From assembly GCA_963793675.1 (NCBI GenBank), contig CAWCBA010000004.1, positions 282,293 to 346,292 of the forward strand: a stretch of DNA of 64,000 nucleotides. Direction: 5' to 3'. How positions within the stretch are numbered: position 1 is the first letter of the stretch; the number at the start of each line of letters is the position of its first letter. The notes below the pieces were generated by a model. The model saw only the letters and a program-made list of their open reading frames with translations, was not told where the DNA came from and made no database searches. The DNA is from RPQJ01 sp963793675. GTDB lineage: Bacteria; Pseudomonadota; Gammaproteobacteria; Steroidobacterales; Steroidobacteraceae. Below are positions 63,926 to 64,000 of this stretch, one piece after another. Made by a program: the position numbers and the translations under genes.

Positions 63926-64000
63926 CTATTTCACCCGCTGCAACTGCGGCGCAGTCCACTCGCCGTTCAGGGCCGCTTCCTTCGGCCAGTAGAGGCGAAT
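63926..64000 (-). CDS. C-terminal end of a DUF1254/DUF1214 protein (cut by window edge)
   Basis: The last 24 codons and stop of a minus-strand gene entering from the right edge: IRLYWPKEAALNGEW followed by TAPQLQRVK. LRLYWPKxxALxGxW is the usual ending of DUF1254/DUF1214 proteins, large secreted proteins of unknown function. Nothing more can be seen. Confidence 0.7.
   Translation of the reverse strand: MRLYWPKEAALNGEWTAPQLQRVK

Noticed and set aside
1..64000. tRNA, rRNA, CRISPR arrays, prophage or transposase genes
   Set aside because: None seen: no TPsiC-type sequence in a cloverleaf context, no regular spacer-repeat array, no integrase or transposase motif in any frame.

Overview
The window is high-GC bacterial DNA with proteobacterial gene content. 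An FDH-3-type formate dehydrogenase locus, an UrcA-family protein, an AlkB-type monooxygenase, a BVMO-type flavoprotein and several small detoxification-type genes suggest an aerobic or microaerobic, lipid/hydrocarbon-using gammaproteobacterium (Steroidobacter/Nevskia-like). That placement is inference from gene content only; there is no rRNA or tRNA here.

Region 1 (1-13.0 kb) is a complete, uninterrupted formate dehydrogenase system. mobA and moeA (minus strand) make and load the molybdenum cofactor. A sigma54 activator with a degenerate receiver domain and an excisionase-HTH/molybdate-binding-like regulator are the probable controls. The plus-strand series then runs DUF6494, DUF3305, DUF3306, a poly-ferredoxin, a TorD-type chaperone, a small Tat-signal protein, the catalytic subunit FdhA (Cys-type, Tat-exported), FdhB (four Fe-S clusters), a 65-residue lipoprotein and the cytochrome b subunit FdhC. 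Together they oxidise periplasmic formate and pass electrons to quinone.

Region 2 (13.1-16.4 kb) is the least explained part: a bacterial homologue of the N-terminal part of archaeal TiaS (DDTD motif), overlapping a small polytopic membrane protein with a late frameshift, convergent with a TonB-dependent receptor carrying a 24-glycine run. A short motif is shared between the receptor start region and two FDH-locus intergenic regions.

Region 3 (16.7-42.4 kb) is accessory: a broken HExxH peptidase-like protein, MFS transporter, HD-domain hydrolase, IPT/propeller lipoprotein, UrcA protein, a CFA-like methyltransferase plus FAD oxidase pair (probable branched fatty acid synthesis), a two-component system divergent from a DUF4397 lipoprotein, CBS protein, TIR-TM-TPR protein, serine hydrolase, amino-acid permease, a TetR-controlled MBL/MAPEG pair, and an AraC-alkB-ferredoxin reductase-VOC cluster.

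Region 4 (42.5-64 kb) holds an M1 aminopeptidase, thioredoxin-like protein, broken TolB/TPR protein, lytic-transglycosylase-like lipoprotein, PPK2, a phytoene-desaturase-like oxidoreductase, a lower-GC BVMO-like gene, cupin, glutathione peroxidase, M20 peptidase, an AbrB/Doc toxin-antitoxin pair, SDR, a COG3687-like hydrolase, a nitroreductase and the end of a DUF1254/DUF1214 protein. Three copies of a short dispersed repeat lie in intergenic regions at 49.5, 52.1 and 54.8 kb. Gene remnants are common from 53.7 to 61.5 kb.

A pervasive oddity is single-base frame disruption: at least 20 frame changes by my reading in 13.8-61.2 kb, and none in the first 13 kb. I report such genes over their full reconstructed span and say where the frame changes.
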